This document shows positions 1 to 8,587 of a stretch of 64,000 nucleotides of DNA, in pieces. The stretch's first letter is position 1. Every line of letters begins with the position of its first letter. A program made the position numbers and the translations under genes. The stretch is from Bacillota bacterium. Lineage in GTDB: Bacteria > Bacillota > Sulfobacillia > JAJZYS01 > JAJZLH01. The stretch covers positions 1-64,000 of the forward strand of contig JAJZLY010000007.1 of NCBI GenBank assembly GCA_021850485.1, given 5' to 3'. The notes below the pieces were generated by a model, which was not told the origin of the DNA, ran no database searches, and saw nothing but the letters and a program-made list of their open reading frames with translations.

Positions 1-978
1 AGGGAGCCCGGACGGCATGCCCTTGGTAAACAAGGTCACTGTCCCGGCTGTGGTGATCCGCCCGATGGCGCCCGGACCACGGGGCCCTGACTGGGCAGTG
101 AACCACAGGTTTCCATCCGGACCGATAGCGAGCACGCCGACACCGACACCGGCCGGTAGGCTACTGGAGAATGACGTGACCACGCCTGACGGTGTGATCT
201 GTCCGAGAGCGAACCAGATGTTCCCTCCGGGGCCAGCCAACAGAGGGCCCGGTGCGCCGCTGTTGGGGAGACCCTTCGTGAAGATGGTTGCGATGCCCGA
301 GGGCGTCAGCCGCCAGATGGCGCCACGGATCGTGCCATAGGGATTACCGATCGCCCCGCTCAACCAGAGATCTCCCTCCGAGCCCGCTACGATATCACCA
401 GACGATCCCCCGATGGATAAAGGTTTGACGGAGCCCAGGGCACTGGGGAACATGGTGATGGCGCCCGAGGGTGTGATCTGGCCGATCACCCAGGTGCCAT
501 GGGACGCGTTATTGGGAAATGGCAACTCCTCGCTGAACCAAAGGCTTCCGTCGGGACTAGGTGTGATGGCACCAAGACGATAGACGGGGGTCAGGCTCTT
601 GGTGAAAAGGGTAATCTGGCCCTCGACCGTGATCCGTCCAACGAAGCCATGCGTAACGGACGAGTCGGGTGGCGCACTGTTGGTGTCCCAGCTACCCGTG
701 AACCAGACGTTTCCGTCCGGACCTGCAACCAGGTGGTGCACTCCCCACTGCGATGCGCTGGTAGGCAGGCCTTTGGTGAACAGGGTGATGGTCGGGGTGG
801 GCAAATTCTGGTCCGCGGTGACGGAGTTGGTTGTCGAAATCGTGTTCGGCGACTTGGTGGACACCTTCGTGACACTGGGATGCGTCGGCTTGGTGCCGGT
901 GCTAGCCGAGCCACACCCAGTGATCGCCAACAGCACGGCGATCATCAGGCACGTACGGGCCACAGCACTCAGTCGCAG
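1..978 (-). CDS. Streptogramin-lyase-like beta-propeller lipoprotein (copy 1), 3' end cut by the window
   Basis: The frame stays open from about 978 to the left edge, so the C-terminus is missing. The product is an exported lipoprotein with about 45-residue propeller units built on GPDGNLWFT and GRITPSGAIT, as in Vgb-like and SMP-30-type propellers. The family fold is known; the role here is not. The start is unusual. An in-frame CTG at 978 lies 7 bases after GGAGGG and gives RLSAVART, which matches the MRL start of the paralogues and puts the lipobox Cys (ITGC) at residue 22, as in all of them. The alternative is GTG at 963. A conserved promoter lies about 48 bases upstream of the CTG. Nothing supports antibiotic inactivation; a surface or periplasm-like role is inferred from the lipobox. 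Confidence 0.8.
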   Translation of the reverse strand, partial: MRLSAVARTCLMIAVLLAITGCGSASTGTKPTHPSVTKVSTKSPNTISTTNSVTADQNLPTPTITLFTKGLPTSASQWGVHHLVAGPDGNVWFTGSWDTNSAPPDSSVTHGFVGRITVEGQITLFTKSLTPVYRLGAITPSPDGSLWFSEELPFPNNASHGTWVIGQITPSGAITMFPSALGSVKPLSIGGSSGDIVAGSEGDLWLSGAIGNPYGTIRGAIWRLTPSGIATIFTKGLPNSGAPGPLLAGPGGNIWFALGQITPSGVVTSFSSSLPAGVGVGVLAIGPDGNLWFTAQSGPRGPGAIGRITTAGTVTLFTKGMPSGLP

Positions 979-1444
979 CGATTGTCCCTCCCGCCTGGTC
1001 GGTCCGAAGACAGGCACCGTGATCATGAGACCAAGACTGGAGTAATGGTTCCTGAACACTTAGGCGGTGGCCTGCCAACGCGCTTTCCCGGTCAAGCCCT
1101 GCCTCGAAAGCAAGCCCTTCTATGACACCCGCGACTGCTGGGCCATGATGCGGCCGATGGCCCGAGACCGGAAGATCGGAAGGAACTGAGGTAAGGATCA
1201 ACTGGCAACCAGATGTACCCGCATCTGGGCACCAGATGTGCAACATAGGCAACGGCTTTTGCCCTTCAAACCAAGCCTCCACCGGCTCTCTCTCCCAGAT
1301 CATCCCCTTCTCTATGCCCCATCAGCTGTCCAAGGCCGGCGGAGGCCATTCGGCCGGGCGCACGGCCGAGCCGTGGGCAGGATGCTGCCTTCATCTCAGT
1401 TGCTCGCCCCAGATCTGCAGGGCTAGCTGACGCTCACGCCGGGC
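979..1444. other. Intergenic region with promoter element and CCAGATG repeats
   Basis: No convincing gene was seen in these 466 bases. They hold the leader and promoter of the propeller gene on the left. A cluster of CCAGATG motifs follows: CCAGATG at 1209-1215, its inverse CATCTGG at 1222-1228, and another CCAGATG at 1232-1238. A short perfect hairpin, CACGGC-CGA-GCCGTG, lies at 1361-1375, downstream of the oligopeptide-binding protein gene. It has no T-tract, so a terminator role is uncertain. Confidence 0.5.
1027..1052 (-). promoter_or_regulatory. Conserved ECF-like promoter, propeller gene copy 1
   Basis: On the minus strand GGAAC is followed after 16 bases by GTCTC, and the bases between (ATTACTCCAGTCTTG) are nearly identical to those at 6280-6306 and 10683-10709. 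GGAAC with a downstream GTCT-type element resembles promoters of ECF sigma factors. The element ends 48 bases before the proposed CTG start. The sequence conservation is seen directly; the sigma-factor class is inferred. Confidence 0.5.
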
Positions 1445-3295
1445 TTACGGGGGGCCGATGGTCCAATAATTCGGGAAGTTGACGGCTTCGACTTGGTTGT
1501 AGTTGGCGATCGACCCGTGCAGCCACGGCGAGACCTCGGTCGGGGTGGTCAGGTCCGGCAGCCAGAGGACGCCTGGCAGGATCCTGGCGGTGTAGGCCAG
1601 GTAGGCGGTCAGTGAGGCCCTAGCCTGAGCCGCACTCCCCGGGGCGTAAGTGGCCGAGATCAGCCGCTGCAACGTGGGATCCGTGAAGTCCCCCAGGTTT
1701 GCCGCACCAGCCGCCGTGAAGATAGGACCACCAGTCGGGTAATAGTTAGGCTGGTACCACCAGCCGCCGTCATACGAGGCGGCCCAAGTGGCGGTCACCA
1801 AAGGGCCTTGTTGGTCGTTGAAGGCGAACATCGGGTCAACTCGCGAGGGTGTCATCTTGATGCCCTCCTGCGCCCAGTCCTGCGACAGCAGATTGAGGAA
1901 CTTCGTGGTGGCGTGAGAGGCGCCGAGTCCATACGGCAGCGTAAAGGCAAGAGAGACCGGCTTGCCGTCGATGCTCTTGGTCATGACACCGTTTTGTTCA
2001 CTCCAGCCGTTGGCTAGAAGGAGGGCCTTGCCTCTGGCCGGGTTGTAGGTGAGCGGGGCTGGCATGGCCTTGGCGTTGTAGATGGACAGGGCTGGTGTCA
2101 GCGGGATCGGGCCGTACTGCTGCACACCATAGCCAGCACCCATGATGTGGATGTACGCCGCCTGATCGATGCCCAACTGCAAGGCCTGACGGACGGCCAG
2201 CTCTTGGAAGGCAAGGCCGATGCCGTTACCACTGGCGGCCAGCGGGTTGAGGTTCAAGTTGATGTAGAAGGTGCAGAAGGGGGGCGGCCCAGTGCGTAGC
2301 CTATAGCCGGCAATACTGGTCTGGTGCTTGGCCAAAGAGGTGGCAGTCAGGTAGCCGCTAGAGACCTGGCCCCTCTCCAGGGCCGTCTGTTCGGTTGAGC
2401 TGGATGTGTAGTACTGATAGACCAGGGTCTTGATGGCGGGCATGTGGCCGTCGTAGTTCGGGTTGGCGGTAAACTCCCAGTAGTCGTTCGGCACCAGTGT
2501 CTTGAACAGGTAGGGCCCGTCCACGACGGCGAAGGGGGCGGCCGTCGGGTTGTCCATCACGTTGTTGGGGTTCATAGAGCCGCCCATGTAGTTGAGGAGG
2601 GTCTTGATCTCAGCGGCGGTCAAGGAGGTGGCGGGCGTGACAGGGACGCCGGCTGCAGTCTCCCAGACCGACGCTGGCATCGGCAGCAACTGGCCAAGGG
2701 CGTTGTGCTCGAACCAGATCGCGTTGACGGGCCTCGTGACCGTAATGCTGAAGGTGGTAGCACTTGGTGCCTTGACACTCGACCAGCCGATACCATCTGG
2801 CCCGACGGTGCGGAGCGGGTTGACGCCCCCGACGCCGCATCCGCCGTAATTGTACGGCGCGTTGGTGGCACAAGACGCCGCTTCCAGCACCGCCGCAAAG
2901 GCGACGTCGTTGGCCGTCACCGGGCTGCCGTTGGACCAGGTCCACTTCGGGTTCAGGGTGACGGTGAAGGTCTGACTGTTGTTGGAAACGACGACCGACT
3001 GGGCGATTGACCGGCGAAAGTCGATGGCGTCCGTGTTGGTGATGAACACCAGCGGCTTGTACATCAGAAGATTGGTCTGCGAGTTGTAGGAGTTGTAAGC
3101 GATCAGGGGAAGGATCGGGACGAAGGCGTTCAAGGTGACAAAGGGCGGCAGGGCGATGATCGCTCGGTTGGCGCTGGCCCACATCGGCACGGGATGGGGC
3201 GGTGCACCAGGATTCGCGCCACAGCTGACCAGCGCAAGCCCAAGGCTCGAAACGATGAGCACACTGCTGGTTAGTCGGCGCCAGTTTTGGCCCAT
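1445..3295 (-). CDS. Oligopeptide/dipeptide ABC transporter substrate-binding lipoprotein (SBP family 5)
   Basis: This 616-residue protein starts with a lipoprotein signal (lipobox LVSC, Cys25). It then shows the layout of DppA/OppA-type binding proteins: an N-terminal segment with RRSIAQS and WSNGSPVTANDVAFA, a long central domain, and a C-terminal WLPDL/NYWTIG end. Such proteins catch peptides or other small solutes outside the membrane and pass them to an ABC permease. No permease or ATPase gene is nearby, so it is an orphan receptor. GGTGGAGG lies 6 bases before the ATG. It lies 100 bases downstream of the frameshifted propeller gene in the same direction and may share its transcript. The ligand cannot be read from sequence. 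Confidence 0.88.
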   Translation of the reverse strand: MGQNWRRLTSSVLIVSSLGLALVSCGANPGAPPHPVPMWASANRAIIALPPFVTLNAFVPILPLIAYNSYNSQTNLLMYKPLVFITNTDAIDFRRSIAQSVVVSNNSQTFTVTLNPKWTWSNGSPVTANDVAFAAVLEAASCATNAPYNYGGCGVGGVNPLRTVGPDGIGWSSVKAPSATTFSITVTRPVNAIWFEHNALGQLLPMPASVWETAAGVPVTPATSLTAAEIKTLLNYMGGSMNPNNVMDNPTAAPFAVVDGPYLFKTLVPNDYWEFTANPNYDGHMPAIKTLVYQYYTSSSTEQTALERGQVSSGYLTATSLAKHQTSIAGYRLRTGPPPFCTFYINLNLNPLAASGNGIGLAFQELAVRQALQLGIDQAAYIHIMGAGYGVQQYGPIPLTPALSIYNAKAMPAPLTYNPARGKALLLANGWSEQNGVMTKSIDGKPVSLAFTLPYGLGASHATTKFLNLLSQDWAQEGIKMTPSRVDPMFAFNDQQGPLVTATWAASYDGGWWYQPNYYPTGGPIFTAAGAANLGDFTDPTLQRLISATYAPGSAAQARASLTAYLAYTARILPGVLWLPDLTTPTEVSPWLHGSIANYNQVEAVNFPNYWTIGPP

Positions 3296-3395
3296 GATGT
3301 ACCTCCACCGTGGGATGGTGCGGAATGTGATCCCAGATGTGGACCGTGTTCCCGCCTGGGGCGGAGAGTCCTACCAACCTGGACCTGGCCAGCGG

Positions 3396-4665
3396 CTAAG
3401 GGATGATCCGCCCGATCGCACCCGGGCCATTGGCGGACTGGTCAAGGAACCACAGACTTCCGCCCGGCCCGACCATGAGGTTGTCTGGCTCAGAGCCAGG
3501 AGGTAGGCCCTTGGTGAAAAGCGTGATCACTCCGGAGGATGTGACACGGCCGATGGCGGCGAGGCCGTTGCCGGGCCCCATGGCAAGGTTGCCAGATGCC
3601 TCACTGAACCACAGGTTGCCGCCGGGGCCGAGCACGAAGCCAGTTGGGTACCAGAGTGTGGGCAATCCGTGGCTAAACAGCGAGCTGGTGCGCATTGGTG
3701 TGATCCGCTCGATCGCCCCGCTCAGGTTGACCGGATCGTAGCCAATCAGCCAAACGACTCCGCCTGGGCCGAACACGACCCCGGTACCGAAACGCGAGGG
3801 GAATCCCGAGTGGATCAAGGTAATGGCCCCGGCCTCCGTGATCCGTCCCATGATCCAAGTCAGGTTGTTGGTCTGGCCGCTGAACCACAACTCGCCGCCT
3901 GGACCAGGGACGAGAGCAGTCGGGTCGGTTCCGGCCAGCGGGCCTCCGGAAAACATGGTGATCACCCCGGACGGTGTGATGCGGCCGATGCTGCCGGTGC
4001 CTGCACCGCCCTTCGAGTAGTCAGTGAACCAGAGGTCGCCACCAGGCCCCTTGACCAGGTGACCCTGATTGCCTCCCGGCGGCAGCCCCTTCGTGAACAG
4101 GCTGATGGTGCCAGAGGATGTAACGCGCCCGATCGCCCCGCCGACGGCCCCTGGCACCGACGAGTCGGTGAACCACAGGTTTCCATCTGGCCCGGACACA
4201 ATGTCGCTCACCCAGCCACTGGTGGGCAGGCCCCTTGAGAACAGCGTGACGGTGCCGGAGGGTGTGATGCGGCCAATGGCACTCGGCGCCGCCGAGGTGA
4301 ACCAGAGGTCGCCGTCCGGTCCCGCTACCAGGTCTGTCGGGCCACCGGGGCCCTGAAGCCCCTTAGAGAACAGGGTGATAGTGCCAGCCGGGGTGATCCT
4401 GCCGATGGCGCCTGGGCCGTGGCCGGTGCGATTGGTAAATCCGTCGAGGAACCACAAATTGCCGTCGGGCCCCATCACCAGATTACTCAGGTTCCCCGGG
4501 AGCGGGCAGGTTGCGGCTGAACATGCTGATAGTGCCGGCGTTCAGACTGCTGCGTCCACTCGTGGTGGTCGTCGGACTGGGGGCGGTGAGCGCTTGCCCG
4601 CAACCGGCCACTGCCAGCAGCAGGACCACCGCCAGTAGCGTCCGGCTCCGAAGTGTCGCCTTCAA
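3396..4665 (-). pseudogene. Streptogramin-lyase-like beta-propeller lipoprotein (copy 2), frameshifted
   Basis: Two frames together make one paralogue of the genes at 7266-8525 and 1-978. The first part has a lipoprotein signal with VAGC (Cys22 if translation starts at TTG 4665, 9 bases after GGGAGG) and the first strand GTISMFSRNLP. It then reaches TAA just after a run of four C (plus strand 4494-4497). Removing one base of that run restores LPAPGNLSNLVMGPDGNLWF, the expected repeat. The second part (from 4478 down) carries seven more units. With the frame restored there are eight units, as in copy 3. It is a recent pseudogene, a phase-variable gene or a sequencing error. An upstream ATG at 4719 is an alternative start. 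Confidence 0.75.
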
Positions 4666-4729
4666 GCCAGTGGGCACCTCCCTGGGCTCGACCGAGCGCT
4701 GTCCGACCGCGCTTAGCAACCGGAAGGGA

Positions 4730-6232
4730 CTACGGAGTCGCAGAGACGGAGCTGAGAGAGTATCTCTCGACGGTCGCGGCAGCGCCGTTGGCCATGAATG
4801 GACCCTGCATCAGGGCGAACAGGATGCTGCCGACTAGCTGTACCCCAGCCACATTCGGCAGGTTATGCATCAAGCCCGGCAGCCAGGACGGCCGCAGGCG
4901 GGTCCAATTCCTGCCGCCGTCGGTGGTCTGAAACAGGCCGTCCGAGCTGAGAGCGATTCCAGAAAGGGCACTACCGAAGCTCACAAGCGGCTGAGGCGGG
5001 CCGACAGCAGGGGTTCCCGGTACAAAGCCAGCAAACTGCCAGCTTTGACCGCTGTTGGCCGTGGTGTACATGGCATACTGCCAGTCGCCGCTGTTTGGCA
5101 TCAGAGTCATGACCAAACTGCCAGATCGGCCGCCAAAGATGGGCGGTGAGATCGACGTTCCTCCCAGCGAAGACACGGGTATGCCCGGAGGCAACGAGAT
5201 CGAGACCGGTTGCCAAGTCGCGCCGCCATCGACGGTGCGGTAGAGGTCGAGAGGAGTTGGCATCCCATACGGAGCACCCGCCGCAAAGGCAACTGACGGG
5301 CTCAGTGCGACGGTGAGGCCTCCACCTAGCGGGGGGAGGGCATGGGGAGTGGAGGCCGGGAGGCCGCCTGAGGTTCCGAGCGAGTTTCCCACCGAGATCC
5401 TTGACCAAGTTCGTCCGCCGTCTCGAGTCCGGTAAATGGCGACAATGCCCTGTCCCGCAGCGTCGGCGAAGGCCGTGAACCAGCCGTCTGTGACATTGAC
5501 GAAGAGCAGGCCGCCGATGCCACCGAAACCAGAGGCAACCCAAGAAGGTGCCGGCGAGCTAGTGGACGTCCACGTGTGCCCACCGTCTGTCGTCCGATAG
5601 GTGACGATGGTCCCCTGAGTGGTTCCCGTCACTGTCTTATTGGTCTGGATCCATCCATCAGACGGATTGAGGAAGAAGACACCGCTGTACGCCTCGGAGC
5701 GTGGCGGGACGGGCAGGTTGGTCCAATTGTTGCCGCCGTCGCTGGTGGTGGCTATCCACAGGTTGCCGTTTGGCAACTGTCCGTCTTTCCAGCCCCAGGT
5801 ACCGTTCAGCATCTGAAATTGCTGGGTTGTGGTCACAAAAGGCAAAGAGGTGTTCAGACGCTCGGTGACGGTGGTGCCTGGCAGCGGCTTGCCGTTTCGG
5901 ATCAGCATGGCCCGCAACTGATTTTGGCCATCTTCGAGTTGTACGGTGACTGAAAGGGACGTCAGAGCTGGCTGCGGGTTCCCGTCTACGAAGAGTTCGA
6001 TCTGGCCGCTGTCGACAGCATCCCCGGACCTGGCCGAGACTAGGCGGAAATTCGTCAGAGCGAAGCGGACGGTCAGCATTGGCGAGCGAAGGGTTGTGCC
6101 GGTTGGCGGTGCCACAAAGGCCAGGTGGGGTCCAGTATTGGCCGTCACAGCGACTGACGGCTGGCCACAGCCAACCAATGCCAGCAGTAGGACGGCAAGC
6201 AGGGAGCTTCGGGTCGCTGTGGTCAGTCGCAT
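4730..6232 (-). CDS. Asp-box (BNR/Ycf48-like) repeat lipoprotein, copy 1
   Basis: The 500-residue product has a lipoprotein signal (LVGC, Cys22). An Ig-like or cell-wall-type stretch follows, then at least six Asp-box motifs such as TTDGGHTWTS, TRDGGRTWSR and TTDGGRNWTR. Asp-box repeats mark beta-propellers of the sialidase/Ycf48/VPS10 type. The catalytic residues of sialidases are not evident, so a binding or scaffold role outside the membrane is likelier. I chose ATG 6232 because AAGGAG lies 5 bases upstream and the MRL start matches its paralogues; a longer open frame reaches 6349. It is followed by propeller copy 2, repeating the gene pair seen at 10633-7266. Confidence 0.85.
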   Translation of the reverse strand: MRLTTATRSSLLAVLLLALVGCGQPSVAVTANTGPHLAFVAPPTGTTLRSPMLTVRFALTNFRLVSARSGDAVDSGQIELFVDGNPQPALTSLSVTVQLEDGQNQLRAMLIRNGKPLPGTTVTERLNTSLPFVTTTQQFQMLNGTWGWKDGQLPNGNLWIATTSDGGNNWTNLPVPPRSEAYSGVFFLNPSDGWIQTNKTVTGTTQGTIVTYRTTDGGHTWTSTSSPAPSWVASGFGGIGGLLFVNVTDGWFTAFADAAGQGIVAIYRTRDGGRTWSRISVGNSLGTSGGLPASTPHALPPLGGGLTVALSPSVAFAAGAPYGMPTPLDLYRTVDGGATWQPVSISLPPGIPVSSLGGTSISPPIFGGRSGSLVMTLMPNSGDWQYAMYTTANSGQSWQFAGFVPGTPAVGPPQPLVSFGSALSGIALSSDGLFQTTDGGRNWTRLRPSWLPGLMHNLPNVAGVQLVGSILFALMQGPFMANGAAATVERYSLSSVSATP

Positions 6233-6279
6233 GGTATCTCCTTCGCACCCACGGTCCGGTAGGCAGGCACTGTCATCAA

Positions 6280-6306
6280 GAGAGTGCGACTGGAGCAAAT
6301 GGTTCC
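6280..6306 (-). promoter_or_regulatory. Conserved ECF-like promoter, Asp-box gene copy 1
   Basis: GGAAC, a 17-base spacer containing ATTTGCTCCAGTC, then CTCTC, on the minus strand. It ends 47 bases before the ATG at 6232. The spacing and spacer sequence match the elements at 1027-1052 and 10683-10709. The leader just below it (TGATGACAGTGCCTG) is also shared. Confidence 0.5.
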
Positions 6307-6379
6307 CTGGCGCTGAGCTGTCGGCCTGCCATCGTGCCGTCACGGTCACGGCCTGTGCCGGATGACCTGCTGAATCATG

Positions 6380-6682
6380 TCACGGGGTGGCGGAGGGGTT
6401 CTGAGCGTTGGGTACACTAGGCCCGCCGTCGGCTAGCAGCCACTTGGCATCTAGCTCTGTGGCCCAGGAGGTGGTGCTCAACCAGGTGGGGCTGAGGTTA
6501 GCATCTACCGGCTGGCACAGGAGGTAGCTTCGCTCCAAGCCTGGAAGGGACGGTATGCTGGCGGGCGAGCCGAGAGCATTCACGCCCTTCCCGCCTGGAT
6601 TTGGTTGATGCAGCCAGCCGTGGATGGTGCTGATGAAGCTCGGACCTGAAACTGCCCGAAATTTCGGGAGGCAATGAGTCAA
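6380..6682 (-). CDS. Doubtful 100-residue open frame, possible remnant of an Asp-box gene
   Basis: This frame has no recognisable domain. Two weak hints suggest it is not pure noise. HGWLHQP and AKWLLADGG resemble the GWLL strand that precedes Asp boxes, and GGCTGCTAGCCGACGGCGGG is close to the 3' end of the gene at 8588-10633. The frame ends PSATP, near the VSATP and WSASP ends of the two Asp-box genes. Its 5' end overlaps the plus-strand gene at 6674 and no good ribosome-binding site was seen. It may be the eroded tail of a third copy, or chance. Confidence 0.22.
   Translation of the reverse strand: MTHCLPKFRAVSGPSFISTIHGWLHQPNPGGKGVNALGSPASIPSLPGLERSYLLCQPVDANLSPTWLSTTSWATELDAKWLLADGGPSVPNAQNPSATP
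6655..6668. promoter_or_regulatory. Perfect 14-bp palindrome overlapping a ribosome-binding site
   Basis: CCCGAAATTTCGGG is a perfect palindrome. Its right end merges with GGGAGG (6666-6671), the Shine-Dalgarno sequence of the following gene. It could be an operator for a dimeric repressor, or a small hairpin that hides the ribosome-binding site. No regulator gene is adjacent. Confidence 0.4.
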
Positions 6683-7210
6683 GTGCTACGGCCCAGATAT
6701 GTATGGGTTTCAGTGGTTGCAGCAGTCGTCCTAGCTGGGGCTGTCGTCATCGGGTTCTCCCTTGGTGGCAATAGCGGCCAAGTGCTGGCCGGCAAAGGTC
6801 AACCAAATCTAACGACTACTCCAGTCTTGCCAGTGCCGCCCTCGGGAACAGTCGCCGCCCCGGCAAATGTTTGCGGCAGTTGGTCTGCGGCCGATGGCGC
6901 GGTTGGCCAACCGATAGCGGCTCTCTACGGGCAGGTCCGGAATTGTTTCCCTGTAGGGCAAGACTGGATCATAACCACGTTAGGGGGAAATTCCTCCAAC
7001 GGCGTGATTGCCGAGTACTCCTGTGGCAACAACACCGCATGCCAGAGTGGGCAGAATCCACACCCGCTGACAGGATGGGCAATCTACCGTGCCCCAAGTC
7101 CGGGCGAAATCACGCTTCTGTCCGTCTTGAACACACAAGAGATACTCGTCGATGTTGGTGGGCAACAGTTCATCTTCAATGTGACTACCCATGAGTGGCG
7201 GAAGGATTGA
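6674..7210 (+). CDS. Hypothetical membrane-anchored extracytoplasmic protein
   Basis: The 178-residue product has one N-terminal membrane segment (about residues 10-30, VSVVAAVVLAGAVVIGFSL). A Pro/Thr-rich linker follows, then an external domain with four Cys (NVCGSW, RNCFPV, YSCGNNTACQ) that could form disulfides. The family is not recognised. ATG 6674 is only 2 bases from GGGAGG, so the GTG at 6683 (11 bases away) may be the true start. It is the only plus-strand gene in the lipoprotein region and diverges from the Asp-box gene. The perfect palindrome at 6655-6668 covers its translation start region. Confidence 0.6.
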   Translation: MSQVLRPRYVWVSVVAAVVLAGAVVIGFSLGGNSGQVLAGKGQPNLTTTPVLPVPPSGTVAAPANVCGSWSAADGAVGQPIAALYGQVRNCFPVGQDWIITTLGGNSSNGVIAEYSCGNNTACQSGQNPHPLTGWAIYRAPSPGEITLLSVLNTQEILVDVGGQQFIFNVTTHEWRKD

Positions 7211-7265
7211 GATGACGAGGGCCATTTGAGCCCGCAACGAAGTCCCTTCGGGCCGCCCGCGACGG

Positions 7266-8525
7266 TTACGGCGTGATCCGGCCGATGTCTGGACCCATGC
7301 CGCCGCCGGTGAACCATAGCGTCCCATCTGGCCCTGCCACGATAGTCCCAGCGCCGGCAGCGGCGGACGTCGGCCCACCGCCTAGACCGGTGGTGACCAA
7401 GGTGATGACGCCGGTCGCCGCTGTGATGCGTCCAATGATCAGTCCGCCGGCGGTGCCTGGAACCAGGTAGTCAGTGAACCAGAGGCTACCGTCGGGACCA
7501 GCCACGATGCCGCTTGGGTTACCGCCGGAGCGCAGTCCCTTCGTGAACTCGGTGATCACGCCTGACGGTGTGATGCGACCGATGGCGCTGGAAGGCGCGG
7601 TGGAGCCAAAGGAGGGGGCAACGGTGAACCACAGGTTGCCGTCTGGACCGACCACCATGGCATTGGGCTGGCTCTGAGAGCTCAAGCCCTTGGTGAACTC
7701 GGTGATCCCCCCTGTCGGTGAGACCCGACCAATGGCACCACTCAGGTCGGTGAACCACAGGTTCCCGTCTGGACCGACTACGATCTCACTTGGCCGACTC
7801 CCAGAGGGCAGCCCTTTGGTGAACAGCGTGATAACTCCCGCCGGTGTGATCCGTCCGATGGCGCTCGGACTGGGAGGTCCGGGGTAACTGAAGGCGGGGG
7901 CAACGGTGAACCATAGATTCCCATCGGGACCGATCACGATATCGTTGGGCAGGCTCTGCGAGGGCAAGCCCTTGGTGAACATGGTGATGACTCCAGAAGG
8001 TGTGATTCGTCCAATACCTCTCGTGCCAGGGAGGTTGCCAGCATCGGTGAACCAGAGATTGCCGTCGGGACCATAGACGATGTGGCGCAGGAAGTTTCCG
8101 AGAGGGAGCAGTCCCTGGCTGAACAAGGTGACCGTGCCAGATGCTGTGATCCGGCCAATGGCCTGGGGAGCCACCACCGTGAACCAGAGACTGCCCTGCG
8201 GACCGGCGACGAGGCTGGTGATGACATCCCCCGGACTCAGGCCGGTTGGAATCTCGGTGATCGCTCCAGACGGCGTGATCTTTCCAATGAATGCTCCACC
8301 ATCGTTGAACCAAAGGGGGCCGCCTGGAGCTGCCACAAGAGATCCGGGGTAACTTCCGGGGACCAGACCCTTGGTGAAGAGGGTGATGGTTCCGGCCGTG
8401 ATAGCGTGACTGCCCGCCGGGGGTCCGGTCCCAGAGGGTTTGGTGGTGGCAGGCGCACCACAGGCGCAAAGCGCCAGCAGCCATCCGACCAGGGCGCAGA
8501 TGCGGGCTGCCGTACCAAGTCGCAT
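7266..8525 (-). CDS. Streptogramin-lyase-like beta-propeller lipoprotein (copy 3)
   Basis: This intact 419-residue member of the family has a signal ending LCAC (Cys22). Eight propeller units follow, each made of a T-L-F-T-K-G-L strand, a turn, and GPDGNLWFT, ending in IGRITP. The number of units suggests a closed propeller. Vgb-type lyases share the repeat, but export as a lipoprotein and the gene context argue for another, unknown role. GAGGAGA lies just before the ATG. It follows the Asp-box gene at 8588-10633 by 62 bases, probably on one transcript, and its leader resembles those of the other family members. Confidence 0.88.
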   Translation of the reverse strand: MRLGTAARICALVGWLLALCACGAPATTKPSGTGPPAGSHAITAGTITLFTKGLVPGSYPGSLVAAPGGPLWFNDGGAFIGKITPSGAITEIPTGLSPGDVITSLVAGPQGSLWFTVVAPQAIGRITASGTVTLFSQGLLPLGNFLRHIVYGPDGNLWFTDAGNLPGTRGIGRITPSGVITMFTKGLPSQSLPNDIVIGPDGNLWFTVAPAFSYPGPPSPSAIGRITPAGVITLFTKGLPSGSRPSEIVVGPDGNLWFTDLSGAIGRVSPTGGITEFTKGLSSQSQPNAMVVGPDGNLWFTVAPSFGSTAPSSAIGRITPSGVITEFTKGLRSGGNPSGIVAGPDGSLWFTDYLVPGTAGGLIIGRITAATGVITLVTTGLGGGPTSAAAGAGTIVAGPDGTLWFTGGGMGPDIGRITP

Positions 8526-8587
8526 GACTTCTCCTCACCTCCGATGCAGGCAGACCGGCGCCATGGTCAAGGAGCCGATGCCGTGGC

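Noticed and set aside
1-978. Virginiamycin B lyase (antibiotic resistance)
   Set aside because: Only the propeller repeat is shared. Export as a lipoprotein and several paralogues in a surface-protein cluster make resistance unlikely.
1-8525. Regular repeats that could suggest a CRISPR or satellite array
   Set aside because: The periodicity (about 130 bases) is that of beta-propeller coding units, with variable sequence between and no fixed direct repeat.
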